Assembly: GCF_021347895.1 (NCBI RefSeq)
Contig: NC_067126.1
Location: 29,276,482-29,340,481 of the forward strand
Direction: 5' to 3'
Length of the DNA stretch: 64,000 nt
Source of the DNA: Acanthochromis polyacanthus
Lineage: Eukaryota > Chordata > Actinopteri > Pomacentridae
The stretch's first letter is position 1; each line of letters opens with the position of its first letter. Below are positions 50,801 to 62,420 of the stretch, in pieces. The position numbers and the translations under genes were made by a program. The notes beneath the pieces were generated by a model. The model ran no database searches, was not told the DNA's origin, and was given only the letters and a program-made list of their open reading frames with translations.

Positions 50801-53800
50801 TCAGACCATGTTCACAACAGCCAACAAAGTATAGAGATAAAAAGCGTACCCGTTAATGGACTGAGTTTGATTATGGATGGGTCCGGAGCAAACGTGTGGA
50901 AACAGAGACACAAAGACTGGAGTGGAGACGTGAGCAAAAGACTAGCAAAGAGGAGCCAGAAAACAGCTGTGAAGACTCTTGCAATGAGCTCGTATAACAT
51001 AAATAATTTGTTTTCCTAAGGTTTTTAGGACACTGTCTGAATGCTGGACTGCACTTTCGCTTTTCAAATATGGTGGGGGAGGTCACTATCCTTTTTCCAC
51101 CAAAAAGAACCATGCGCTAGTTCGGTGCTAGTTCAGTGCTGGTACTTAGTTGGTTAAAATCTCGTGCCTCCTAACAACCAGTTTGGTTTGCCATTGCCAA
51201 AGAGCCATGCTAGAGTTGTGCCACTGTAAAACATCAGTATGTCACTGCATGTGTAGCCGTTCAAAAACATTTGTGCATCGTAACCACGCAAGTGCTGATC
51301 CTGACTTTCTATTGCAATCCAGAAACAAATAGTCAAACTGTTAGGAGCTACTTGTCTTCATTGTAGTCACAGGCAATGGCGACAGCGTTTGAGAAGACAG
51401 GTAATTATCAGATATGTCTTGATTCTTAACAGTGAACATGTTAGCGTTAGCTTGTCTATGTAGCTTCAACTATGTTTGCATTCATTACATAGCGGTTAAA
51501 CAAACTACTTGCTCGGCTGTTTCAAAATGGCGGTTCTGTGTTTCTGCCGTTGATCGTTGGTCACCATCAGGCGTGAACTAACCGTGACGTCACCCGTTGG
51601 TTTCAACGCTGAGAAAATGAAGCCCGGATTTTGCTACTTCCTGGTTGCCATTTTGGATTTTTTTGGAGCCAGTGACGTAAAAAGCGTCATCAAACAGGCT
51701 GGACCGGAGAGCAACTAGGGGCAGGATTGGCTGAAGACTCTCTTATCCCGCCCACGTTTTACCACAGAGGCTTCTGTTGCTGTCTATCAAGTATAGCCAC
51801 GCCCCCTGGCTCCGCCAACTTTAACGATTTATTTAAAATTCAGTACTGATTTATTTTAAGATCGGCCACCTGATCTCTCATTTTGACCATGAAAACTAAC
51901 GGGGAAAAAATCCTGAGCTGTAGAACATCAGTCTATCAAATTTTATTTTTTCCAAAAATGAATTGGGGTCTGTGGAGCAAAAGCTTTTTGGAGCCAACCC
52001 TAGCAGACAGCGTGATATTGCAAGTTTTTGACACTTCTGGGTTGGCTTCAATTTTGGAGCCAGATGCTACGTCCACTTTATATACAGTCTATGGTTACCA
52101 TAACCCTGCCCCCATGACATTTTTGTTCTTAACTCTGGCCCAGCAAAGAGTTGGTGCCTGAAAAGCACCAGATTTTGGAGCCCGGAGCCGGTGCTTAGTT
52201 GGTGGAAACACAAAGAACTGGTGCTAAGTCAGGCACTGGCTCCGAACTGGCACTGGAACCAGCTTGGTTGAAAAAAGAGGTTTGTGGGTCTGTGCATAAT
52301 GAGGGCCAATAGTTTCAAAGGGAGGGACTTGCATGCACTAACATGCACATGCAGTTGGGCTAGCTGTCAAAACTTTAACAAAAAGAGGTGCTCAGATTAC
52401 AAAAGAGACAGATGGAGTTTGACTACATCCTCTGCCAAGAACATCATTACTCCACTTTATCTATACATAGTAGATAGTTGTTTGTTGCCATGCAACATTT
52501 CGATTCAAAATCTTGCACACTGCACTTTAAAAATAGTCAGTGCATATTTGTGGGAAAACTGCGAAAACTACCTTAAATTTATTTCCTGTACTAAAATGTT
52601 CGTTGCTTCAAAGGTCTGTACATGTATCAACTAATGATTGGACGGAAGGATGCATACCACAAAAGCTAGATGATTGAGTAAATGTCAAACTGTGATTTCC
52701 GCTGTAGCTCACTGAGAGATGAAATGAACGCCACCTTACAGCAGGGGAACTCGATCTGTGCAGCTTTATTGATATTGAGTTGTACTCTACCCTTGTGTTG
52801 CCCGGTGCTGGAGCTCTTGCATGACAATGTCAGCTGGTAGGCGGCCTCTGCATTTGCTCTCCCTGCCCCTGTGTTTGTGTTTCCATATGAACAAAGACCA
52901 GATGTCCCCACAAAGGAAGGACAATTAGCAAAATTCTCCATACTAAAGAGATTTAGCTGTCTTTCAGTTCTTTAGTTCATGGACAGGACATTTTTTATTA
53001 AAGAATAATGCCAAAAATATTCAAGATTTGTGTTTTAGTAATTAAAACAGACCAAATCCAACAATGTCAGTGTGTGTACGCGGGAATGAAGAAACATGTC
53101 ATCCAGTGCGACGTCGCGGTTTATTGATGTGGTTAATAGTTTTTGGAATAAACAACAATGGAATGAACAATGGGGTAATAATCTACAGCAGGCTTTGTCT
53201 ACACAAGTAAAACTTGGTAATAGGATTAATTCCTTGCTGATTTGGTCTTTTTGTTAGTCTTGCTAGCAATAAACAAAAAGTTGCAGTATTATTCTTCAAT
53301 AATGAGGGTTAAAACAATCTCACAAAAAAAATTGTGGAAAAAAAGGATTTGCTGGTGACGTATGTTGCATCTTTTGTCCTGTGTGTTGTATTGTGGTGTA
53401 ATTTCTTGTTGCTAGAGATAACTTTCCAAACATAGACAGCATGATGTCACAACATGTTTCTAGTCCGGCTACAAATGAAGATCGACTGAACCGAAAAACA
53501 AGAAGCGCGTCAACAGTAAATGTCAGATGTTTTAGTCAGTTCTTCAGAATCAAACATTGGCAGCTTCTCTGCACACACACAATGTTTTCTGCTGACAGCA
53601 GCCTCAATTGACCAGCCGCAGGACACGCTGAGCTTTGAGTAAGGAGAATGACTCTTTCTTGACTGGAAAGCCTTTCATCACATTACAATTAAATCTCACT
53701 AAAAGCACCAAGTTCACTGGGGACTGAAGAAAGACGTTCTGGGAGATGTAGGACATCATTAACTAAAGAAGGCAAATATGGCAATAAGAAAAAATAACAG

Positions 53801-56800
53801 CTTGTAATCACAAAATTGTAATTATGATGGCAGGATTTTTATAGTTAAAAGCATTAAAGGTGACCCCTTTCTTTACTTTCACAGCTAGCTGTCAAAAAAA
53901 ACCCCCAAAAGAACAGTTTATAAAATATGCCTCCTTGATGTTATCTTAGTAATTACTGAGTTCAATTAAAGCTTTGGAACAGGTAGGTAGATAATGTTAA
54001 ATAAAGTCAAAGGGCGTTTCAAAGAGATGTTTATGTGGAAACGCAAAAGTTCAAGAGGTTAGTAGGAAGTGGGAGAGCCGGCAGCTCATCCCTGGAAAGT
54101 ACATATTGCTCTCTAGAGGAGGGAGTAGAGTACCCCTCTGCTACCAAACGTCTCCATCTTGTATGCCTCCTCTGCTCTCTCCTGGGCCCATTGCTGGCCG
54201 AGGGCTGAACAGTCTGGTTTAATGCAGGAGACACTCTCTGGAAAATGCTGCATGCAGCCCATCAGTCTCTCACCCTCCTTCACTGGGCTTCAACTCCACT
54301 CTATGGAAAATTTCAACTCTTTTGTCACCCTGCAGACTGCAGCTGCTTCACTGTCGACAAGCCCAACATGTAGTCAAATGTATGAATGTATGTATGAGCA
54401 CAACCGTCTCACACAGATGATGTCATTTAATATCAGCGTATATCAAAGCTTCAGTAGAGACTGAGTCATTAACAGCCCCCTCAGTTTGATGTTTTGAACG
54501 TTTGAGCTGAAGCCAGTAGTCTTTAGGTGCAGGCTGATATTCTAAATGGAACATAGCAGTTCAAAGCGGCACGTTGGCAAAACCCAGTGAACACAAACAA
54601 TTATTTTAGCAGATTGCTATCATTCTTCATAACAGCTGCTGCACCCATTTGGCTCGTGGATACGGCTCGCTCACACATCCGCTGGGTCTTTGTGTTTAAA
54701 TCTGTTCAACAAAGGGACTGCAGCCGGGGCAGCAATGTAAGTTTCATGTTTCAGTGAAGAGGACAGCCTGACCCAGCATCATGTGAAACTCCTTTCCTGT
54801 TTCCTGTTTCATGCCTCCAGTGGCAGACTGTTCCTGAGTTACAGCCACTTTAAAATCCACTGTTTAGTCTGTAACCATAGTGAAAAATGTAACCCTCTGG
54901 ACTGTTATTCCTGTGCACAGTAAAAGGTAAGCTTTAAAAGAGCACTCAGCTGATTTAACTGTCAGGTTCACTTTTTTATTCCATAACTTCTTCTTCTGTA
55001 TATAAAGATGGATGGACCCTTCTTGACATCACCTACAGGTTTTCTAAACAGTGGTTTTGACGTCAGTTGCCATCCTGACATTGTCTGACTCCTGCGAACT
55101 CACAGTTAATCCAAAAATGAGCAAACAGGTGAACTGTTAGTGAAGCTAAGATGGACAGTATAAACATTGCTTGGCAATGGATGGCGCCCACTTGCCACTC
55201 AAATCAGCCATGCCCATAATTATGTCATCCACATGTAAATTCATCATGTCCTATGTGTATATATCCATATGTGTACCTATTATGCTATACCTGTACATAT
55301 CTATATGTAGATAGATAGATAGATAGATCTTACCTTATATTAATTATATTTAAATTTACACCTGAATACAAAATATTAAATCACCTCCCATATATTAAAG
55401 ATAAGACGTTGTTTTGTACTAGGCTGTAAGCATGTTTATTTCTGCTGTAAAGTTGGATATTTCAACATGGAGGTCTATGGGGACTGACTCTTTTAGAGCC
55501 AACCTCATGTGGCCATTTGAGGAACTGCAGTTTTTGGCACTTTATTTTTAAGGACTTGAGGTTGCTGCGGAAGTAGCCATAAGCCGACATAAGGATCAGG
55601 TCACATAGTCTGGATAAGCTCACTTCTCAAGTGACATCACTGGAAGCAATCTATCAGACTTCACATGGCTTCCTCTGATGGCTTCAAGCAGCTTGTTTTT
55701 TTCAGATACACTGGTACTCCCCAAACCTGCAATAATACCTAAAAGTGTAAAGCTGGCAGAATTTCCAACTCTATCTATAACTCTGTCATACCTTTATGTA
55801 CATTAGGAAGCTTTAACAAGCTCACTATAAGAGCCTGCCACCAAACCTAACAGGAAATATCAAAATACACAATACCAATGCACAACAAATAACAAATTCA
55901 ACCTAAAACAGAAACAAAAGGACTAGAATATTGCTCTCTCAACCAAAGAAAAAACACTAACTTCATGAGTGATACTTGCCAAATTTGAATTCTAACAAGA
56001 AGGCAAACTTCAATTTAATGCCAAAAGTAATTTCGCAAGCACATCAAAACACAAAATGCCAATAAATGACTCAGCAAACCTCCATTGCCACAGGAGCGGC
56101 AACACCACAAAGCTAAATAGGGCAAATTATAAAGGGTGCAAATTTTATCCCAACAACATGACTCATTTGCATCCCAGACGAGCCCCCAATTTGTCACAAC
56201 CCGGCTCAAGGCTAGATAAAGCATCAGCTGTAACTAAAATAAGTTTATTTTACATAACGTACAAGGGAATTAACAAAAGAACAAACAAATCATAACCCAG
56301 ACAAGGTGGGAGCCGAAGCAGAAAGAAACTGGCTGACTGCCACCACTTTATGTAATGGAGCCAGAATAATAGCTGTGATGGTTCGACCCCACCCAGCAGA
56401 CTCCTGCAGGGATGGATGACTCTGCACTGAGGGTCGTCACTATACTGATCACTGTACTAAATCATCCTGTCAATACTGACCAATAAATGATGTCTTGAAC
56501 AAGCTAATAATCCTATCAGAGAATTCTATGTACACTAACAGTGATATATTGATGCTCCATTGGCTGATCAGTAAATTAAGCCTCTTCCAAAGCACACATT
56601 TTAACTTGTCACAGATGGAAAAGCACAGGAGTAACTAACAACATTAACGGTGTCTCTGTTCTGTCTAAGTGTCCCTGAATGACAGTGAGCCAATGTGAAC
56701 AACACCACTGAAGAATATAATACAGCCATTGTGAATTTCATTATGTCACCTGTGCTGTCTGTGACTCATCAAACTGTCCTGTTAATTAAAAAAGCCTGTT

Positions 56801-59800
56801 GTTTTTCTCCTTGGAGAAAAAAAAACAAACAACAACAGCGTAAGCTAGCAAAATGAATAAACATGACAGTGAACTGTCTGAGAAATAATGTGGACACATT
56901 TTGAATTCCGCAACATATAGGACCAAAAAAGATCAAATCTGAAGCTGTTTGCTGCCTTTTCAAAAGAAACACCAACAAAGGAAATAAAACAACAGTTAAA
57001 AGTCCCTCACCAGTCATTCATTAAACCAACCACAACTCATCTCTGTGTGTAGTTACACTTCCAGAGTTTAAAAAAAATGGCACGGATGCAACTCCAGACT
57101 GTTGTCTCCTCTGGAATGTGAAGATCTATGAAATCAACACCTCTCTCCACCCACCCCTCAACATTTGCTGCAGCTGGAGCATACTAGCTCACCTACACTC
57201 TGTTCAAACTTTGTAGAACTACTTTATGCTAGTCAATGACACGTATTATAATGACACAGGAAACTCTGCCCTGCAAAGTGACAGGATGGGTTCCTTCTGT
57301 TTGAAACACAAGAAACCCTGAACAACTGAATCCATGCTTCTGAGACTGTTATTAGTACACCTCAGTTTAAAGGTAGACATGCTCAGCCCTTGACTGTTTA
57401 TTTCACCCACAATGTGTCTTCTAGGATATAAAACACAAACATACAGACATGATAATGAGGTGAAAACACATTTTCTTGCACTAGTGGGGTGTCTTTAAGT
57501 CAATTGGGTTTCATGTGAATTAACTGTATTATAGGAGCTGCATAGTAGCTTGGTGGTTAGCACTTTCATCTTGCAGCTAGAAGATCCCCGGTTTGCGTCC
57601 CGGCCTTCCCTGGATCTTTCTGCATGGAGCACGTTTCGTACGTTTTCCCTTTGCACTTGTGGGTTTTCCCCAGGTACTCCCACAGTCCAAAATATGCTGA
57701 GGTTGATTGGTAATTCTGAATTGGCCATAGGTGTGAGAGTGATTGTTTGTCTGTATATGTAACCCTGTAATAGACTGGTGACCTGTCCAGGGTGTTCACT
57801 GTCTTCGCCCAAAGTCAGCTGGGATAGACTCCAGTCACCCTGCGACCCTAATGAGGATTAAGCGGTGTATGGAAAATGGATGGATGGAAAACTGTATTAT
57901 AGTTTGTGTGGGACAGTGGTTAGCACTGTCACCTCACAATGAGAAGGTTCTGTGTTTAAAATGTGATGGTTGGCCTTTCTGTTTGGACTTTGCATGCTCT
58001 CTTTGTGACTTTCCCCAGGTTCTCCTGCTTCCTTCAGCAATTCCAAAGACATGCATGGTCGGTTAACTTGCGATTCTACATTAGCCACAGGTGTGAATGT
58101 GAGCATACTGAGCGCACATGGTAGTCTCTCTCTCTGCGTTGACTTGTCTAGAGTGTACACTGCCTCTTGCACAATGTCGGTTGTAACATATTGCTACTCT
58201 CCATAACTCGCTGTAGGGTATAACTGATGGATGGAAGTCATAGTTTTTTTATTAAAAAAAAAAAACGTTTTCCCATATATTCGGTTATTTCAAAGTTCAG
58301 CTACAAGTCAATGCTACACTTCAACAGTCTAAGTTAGCCAGATCAAGTGAGTGTAGCATAAAGTTACAGTCTCTCCTCCTCTTCTTTGTTCTGTCTCAAA
58401 CAGTGTTTCTTCACAGAGCTGCAAAGAGATGACAGTACCACAAACAGGGAACGTGGTGTAGTATTCACACACAGACTTGAGAGAATCCAAACCTTACCAT
58501 TCAAACAAAAGAGCAAACTTGCTGAACTTGTGTGCCGGTGTCGCTCTGCTTCAATCACTGCCAGACCAGCAGTTAAAAGTGATCAAAGTGATGGGGTTTC
58601 CAAACTCCAACGATCAATCAAAAACATCCCTTCGGGCCTGTGCTGGCAATGTATTGATCCTTTAATAATAGGTGAAGCTTTTTCATGTTTCTGCACTGGT
58701 CACCAAATCAATAAATATAGGGCAGGCTTATATCCAATAAACTTCCATATTTCCCTTTAGACATAGTCTGGAGCTGCAGTCGCGTGGTGTGACAGATGAG
58801 GCTGCTGAGGACATCTGACACAAACTTGCTTGTATCTACACAAGAAGCACAAGTTCGAACGTTCAAAATTAGTGCTGACAGAGTACAGGCAGACTGACAA
58901 GACTGTTCAGGACTCATTATAGACTCTGTTAGACGTTCTTAATGAGTAATTTATTGCTTTGCCTGGTAATTGTAATCAGTTAGTAGAAGATAAAGTGAGG
59001 GGAAAAAACATTCAGACCAGGTGGTTCTAGTGCTGCTGTGAGCAAAAGCTCTCATCAGACATGACATATTGGCGGTGACACTAAACACAGCTAATTACTG
59101 CTAATGAGAGGCTTGGACTGATGTTGTCACCAGCTGGGAACACTGCCTCCACCTACATCCAATTCCAGTTTTCCACATTTTCTCTGCCAGAGGTTCAAAC
59201 AAAGCTACAACTAAGTGGAAAAAACTGGAAGGCTGTCAAAGCAGCGACATAATTTTCCGGCTGCAAAAAGACAATTTGCTTCCTTTGAGAACTGAAACCA
59301 AAAGGAAGACATTCTGGAGACGTTCATGTTGCAGCTAGGAAATAGAAGAATCCCTGAATTAAGTCACAGGTAATCAGTGCATAATGCTCCACAGGTATGA
59401 TAATAGAAATAATTTGCGCTGGAGAACTTAAATGCTGAGCCAAGCCTTACTACACATTGACCTTTTGTATTTGTTTTCCTGGCAACCTATTAAAAATGTA
59501 ATTAAAAAGGCAGTCTCGCAAGGCTCCCTGTGGTGAATGCACAATTATCAGCTTCAGAACAAGTTTATACTCCAGGCGACAGTCATAGGCACATTCAAAA
59601 TGAAAACGTGATGAGATAAGGGCGTTACAACATTTCGCTCTTTTGCATCTGGCGTTATTATGCATCTCTAGGAAGAAGAAAGTGAGCCGAGCAAGCAGGC
59701 AGGCGTTGCATGCAAAAGCACGCTGGTATACTTTTCTCACTGGGTGCCCTGGTTCTGCCTGATTCAGCAGTCTAAGCGGGTTTATTTTCACTGTGGTGCA

Positions 59801-61911
59801 TGGCTGTCCTGCGAGGGGAACCTGTGAATTGCAGTGGAAAGAGCTGAGAAGGTGAGAAGCTCCATTATGATACGACTAGTTCTTTCCACTGCGGAATAAA
59901 AGAAATAAATCAGAATTAAAGGATAAGTACAAAGGGCTCCATGTGCATTTTTCAGCAAATTTTCAGCCTGAATATATCAACCAGAAAGGACGATAAAGTT
60001 TGAATGTTTACAAATGATGTAACACTGAAGAGGCTTTGCGTGGAATCATAAATGCCGGATGTGGCTTGTAATAAACACTTGGAAAGAACTCATCATTTTT
60101 CTGCCACATCTGATATTTCAAATCGCTTGGCTCATTCTGGATGGAGGCGGGTATCTAAATCCAATGATTACACGGCAAAGATTACAATGTGACTTCAGCA
60201 GCAGCGCACCATAAGCCCTGAGTGACTGGTGCAGAGTGGATGGTGATTGTGTTTTACACTGATCTGAGGATTTTCAGGGCGGCCCGGGATGGGGATAAAT
60301 TAGGGCAGCAGAAAGAGACGGACACCCCCGTCAGGTTCAGGTGCAGCTATTGGAATTCCGCGACGGCGTAAAAGTGTCAGGTCGAGAAAGGTTCAGATGC
60401 GGGGAAAGTGTCTGAAAGGGTACATGGATGCTGAAAATGCCACTGACACTTCTAAAAGTGGAAATGTTTGAGTGGAGCTGCAGCGCCGGCACTCTCTTCC
60501 CAGCGCAGACAATTAAACGAGTCTATAGAGTTTACTTAATATTACCAAACATTTGGCTTGTGACTGAAGAACAGCAGCTGAATCTGACTGACAGCGTGAT
60601 AACGTGCAAGCATGTGATGAGCATTGTGGACTCAGCATAGAAAATCTCCTTTAAAGGATGAGCCTGCTGTCATACTACATTTTTTTTCTGATTGTCAAGA
60701 AATCCAATGAAAAAAATAAAAAAATAAACCAAAAATGTGTTAGTCTAGTACTTCCCTGCTTTGCCTCCCTGTCTGCAGCCCCGAGCCCATCCCAGATCCT
60801 CTCTTCTGAAGACGTAAATCTTTCAAAATGGGTCACAAAGGCATAATTGTTTCTTTAAAAACGGCTCAGGCATTTCATAAATCAGTTAACAAATGCTCTA
60901 GAAAAAAATCAGAGTGCATTGTGGATATTGTTGAGGCCTGTTAATACGCGTTTTCAACCCTTGTGAGTAACCAGTGCCAATATTCGTGCAATAAAGAAAA
61001 GATGTGATTGTGTTTGAACAGTGGAGGTCTGTGGAGGAAAGCTGTATCAGACTGAACTGTGGGATTCATGGCTGTTTTTTTATGGCCTTTCTTCGGTCTT
61101 GTGGGCAAAAATACAGATCATCACAAGACTTACCCTTTAAAACAGAAATGAAAGTGATGATTCAGGCTGTGTGATGTCAGTGTCATTAGACGGATACAGC
61201 CAACACAAGCAGACGAACAGTGATAAAACACTGAAACCAGAATGTGACATTTCCCTGCTCATGAATTCTTCAGCCTCCACTGTTTAGACGACATAAACTA
61301 TTAATACCAGGGCGTCTGCTGGAGGGGCTTAACTCCAATCAAGCTCACATTTGATGTAGTTTGATGTGATATTATTGTAATAAATGTAGGGAGACTTTAA
61401 AATCTATTTACAACATGAAATAGCAGCACTTTCCCCGGGCAGTAAATGTTGCTTTTGCGCGTCAAAGGATGCCAAACTCCCTCTGTGCCACGTTATATCT
61501 TTTAGTAATCAGTTAAACTTACCCACATCGCGTTCAAATCTGCCATATTTTTACCCATTTCTAACAGATGAACAGTAATGGTGCTGCTTTTGCATTCACA
61601 ACATAGAAATGCCTGCTAAATATCCTGCACATTTTCTCCATCACTGACACTAAGATTGATTTTCTGGGAATACAGATTGCTATAGCTAAATGTATTTTTT
61701 TTTAAAAAGCATGTGAAACTAACTTACAGTGACACCAGCCCAAGTGGCAGCACCAGTGCAGCTTGAAGCACTTCCCGTGGCTGTGCGTAGCGCAGATGGA
61801 GAGTCCATCGCAAGGCAGGAAGTCTGGTCTCCCCGCGCAGCTCTTGGCCAAAGCCTGCGCCTCGTCCAACTTCTCACTCTTCGGACACTTCTGAGCTCCC
61901 GAGGCGGCCAT
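47169..61911 (-). CDS. C3orf70: C3orf70-like protein (UPF0524 family), two coding exons, 291 aa
   Basis: The coding sequence joins 61911-61728 to 47860-47169 on the minus strand (876 nt with stop). I recognise the family from the SEKLDEAQALA motif, the run DGLSICATHSHGKCFKLHWC, KYVYQPMT, NGKMCYVQR, DHCSSPSSSEDSGINA and the end IETTV, all shared with human C3orf70. Residues 34-62 are rich in Cys and His (C34, C40, H43, H45, C48, H52, C54, C55, H56, C60, H61, C62), which suggests metal binding, though this is inference. Residues 145-208 are proline-rich and make the protein about 40 residues longer than the human one of about 250. Residues 239-253 are strongly acidic, and the last four residues fit a class I PDZ ligand. 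No signal peptide or membrane segment is evident. The biochemical role is unknown; zebrafish loss-of-function work, as I recall it, links the gene to neural development. The start is the first in-frame ATG, in strong context (G at -3 and +4). Confidence 0.93.
48612..48639 (+). repeat. (AAT)n microsatellite
   Basis: About nine AAT units in the C3orf70 intron. Confidence 0.95.
49494..50115 (+). mobile_element. Internally deleted Tc1-like element, copy 2 (in the C3orf70 intron)
   Basis: The left end GTCAGCCACAATATTAAAAC pairs imperfectly with AAAATATTGTGACC near the right end. The interior retains a readable stretch (about 49830-49930, plus strand) similar to the C-terminus of the Tc1-like transposase of this family, with SWCLTPQDTLR and RAVLAAQQG. 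The catalytic core is mostly deleted. It belongs to the same family and orientation as the copy at 24.8 kb but carries a different deletion. Confidence 0.6.
51080..52280. mobile_element. Nested element cluster (middle layer, GGTGC-rich inverted ends)
   Basis: The left end has CCTTTTTCCACC and repeated GTTCGGTGCTAGTTCAGTGC motifs. The right end has the complementary GCACTGGCTCCGAACTGGC and ends GGTTGAAAAAAG. The ends are palindrome-rich and can fold back. The interior has no open frame of note and hosts the innermost insertion. Confidence 0.5.
51590..52095 (-). mobile_element. Nested element cluster (inner layer, MITE-like)
   Basis: The right edge reads GCTACGTCCACTTTATATAC followed by AGTCTATGG; the left edge carries GTGACGTCACCCGTTGGTTT. 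Both are hallmarks, by recall, of a very common teleost MITE. Its left terminus appears truncated. Confidence 0.5.
55000..55570 (+). mobile_element. MITE-like repeat, copy C (with a GATA microsatellite inside)
   Basis: The copy opens with TCTGTATATAAAGATGGATG and passes CCATGCCCATAATTATGTC. After an interrupting microsatellite block it ends with CTGCTGTAAAGTTGGATATT, GGAGGTCTATGGGGACTGAC and AGGAACTGCAGTTTTTGGC. This is the reverse complement of the module order in copies A and B. Confidence 0.55.
55309..55328 (+). repeat. (GATA)n microsatellite
   Basis: Five GATA units inside MITE-like copy C. Confidence 0.95.
56171..56188 (-). other. Retroelement primer-binding site, tRNA-Pro type
   Basis: The minus strand reads TGGGGGCTCGTCTGGGAT, matching the tRNA-Pro 3' end complement at 17 of 18 positions. 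It lies three bases inside the LTR end, where reverse transcription would be primed. Confidence 0.7.
56192..56613 (-). mobile_element. LTR of a retroelement (minus strand)
   Basis: Read on the minus strand, the sequence ends GTTGTGACA, then three bases, then an 18-base match to a tRNA-Pro primer-binding site. It carries an AATAAA signal (plus coordinates 56244-56249) shortly before that end, as U3-R-U5 organisation predicts. The outer boundary at 56613 is proposed only because it begins TG and gives a plausible 422 bp LTR. The part inward of the binding site (about 55690-56170) has no recognisable gag or pol, so the element is a fragment. Fish Ty3/Gypsy elements and gammaretrovirus-like elements both use this primer; the sequence does not decide between them. 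Confidence 0.55.
57535..57889 (+). mobile_element. tRNA-headed SINE, full length, with 13-bp target duplication
   Basis: The copy is flanked by perfect 13-base direct repeats AACTGTATTATAG (57522-57534 and 57890-57902). It begins with a tRNA-like head, including a degenerate B box GGTTTGCGTCC (57590-57600). It continues through the widely shared teleost central region and ends in the ATGGATGGATGGA tail common to fish SINEs that borrow a LINE 3' end. By recall it resembles the Mermaid/V-SINE type. It landed directly in front of an older copy of the same kind. Confidence 0.85.
57903..58236 (+). mobile_element. Older, diverged SINE copy of the same type
   Basis: The sequence GACAGTGGTTAGCACTGTCA begins a second SINE in the same orientation as the one just upstream. 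It keeps the same order of motifs, ending in a GATGGATGGA tail, but is far more mutated. The upstream copy inserted at its 5' edge. Confidence 0.75.
59450..60250. promoter_or_regulatory. Candidate intronic regulatory block of C3orf70
   Basis: About 1.5-2.4 kb from exon 1 within the intron, this stretch is free of recognisable repeats. It mixes AT-rich sites (AATGTAATTAAAAAGG, GCGTTATTATGCATCTC) with isolated CpGs. It is a plausible first-intron enhancer; evidence is compositional only. Confidence 0.2.
61728..61911 (-). CDS. C3orf70: C3orf70 coding exon 1 (residues 1-61 plus one base)
   Basis: This exon carries 184 coding bases from the ATG at 61911 to the first base of the codon for Cys62. 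The donor reads T|GTAAGTT, so the intron is in phase 1. If the intron is retained, the frame runs on for CKLVSHAF and stops, giving a 69-residue product. An out-of-frame ATG lies 8 bases upstream, at 61919, and opens a frame overlapping the whole exon. The surrounding 61.7-62.4 kb is richer in CpG than the rest of the window, as expected for a promoter-proximal exon. Confidence 0.93.
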
Positions 61912-62420
61912 GCCAACATTTCTTGGATGAAAAAAGGGGAAAAAAGCGCACAACACAGCCTCGGCCTGAGTACACTACACCATAGACGAGCAAGGACCGA
62001 GCCGAGGTTTTGTTTTTCTTCTCCGGGTCCAACCCAGCCCCAAAAAGCTCCCTCAACTGGGAGACAGACGCGAAACACGGTGCTGAATGTGAGGATCCAG
62101 AGCAGCTCGGTTCGTGCTCACACAAAGGGCGGCAGCAAATCCCGACAAAGCAGAAGGGCGTCAATTAACGGGGCGTAGTGTCACATTCAAAGCCTCCCAC
62201 GATCGTGATCCACACATCTCTCCATCCTCCCCTTCGCGTCGGGAAAGCTCCTCTGTGCCCCGGTGACGCGCGTTACGGAACAACAGCGCGCATCTGAACT
62301 TCATCACACAACGGGAGGAGTCCACAAACACAAAGCCAGCTGCTCTGCGCACTTCAAACAACACGGCCAGGCTTTCATCAGTCCCCGTGAAAAAAAAGAA
62401 CAACTTCAAAAGATCAAGGT
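61912..62420 (-). promoter_or_regulatory. Probable 5' UTR and CpG-rich promoter region of C3orf70
   Basis: Immediately upstream of the start codon the sequence becomes markedly richer in CG dinucleotides than the rest of the window. Clusters such as GGTGACGCGCG near 62261 and several CG pairs at 62160-62290 stand out in AT-rich surroundings. No TATA box is evident on the minus strand, which fits a CpG-type promoter. The transcription start cannot be placed from sequence alone. Confidence 0.5.

Larger units (their letters stand above)
50683..52530. mobile_element. Nested element cluster (outer layer)
   Basis: The outer layer begins TTTAAAGGGTCTATGTGCAAC (from 50682) and ends CTTGCACACTGCACTTTAAA, which are imperfect inverted ends. 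Its two halves (50683-51080 and 52280-52530) are separated by a second element. No transposase is readable. This looks like a non-autonomous DNA transposon split by a later insertion. Confidence 0.5.
47861..61727 (-). other. C3orf70: C3orf70 intron 1 (13.9 kb)
   Basis: The intron is bounded by GTAAGT (minus strand, from 61727) and CTAG (47864-47861). It is loaded with repeats, listed separately: a Tc1-like deletion derivative, a nested element cluster, a MITE-like copy, an LTR and two SINEs. The stretches 47.9-49.4, 52.5-55.0 and 58.2-59.4 kb show no gene. The block 59450-60250 is non-repetitive and GC-varied and may be regulatory. Confidence 0.9.

Noticed and set aside
61911..61956. In-frame N-terminal extension of C3orf70 beginning at 61956
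   Set aside because: The extended frame would start with GTG; the first in-frame ATG is at 61911 and fits the family start.
61729..62178. 149-codon plus-strand frame over C3orf70 exon 1
   Set aside because: It is antisense to a conserved coding exon in CpG-rich sequence and matches no family.
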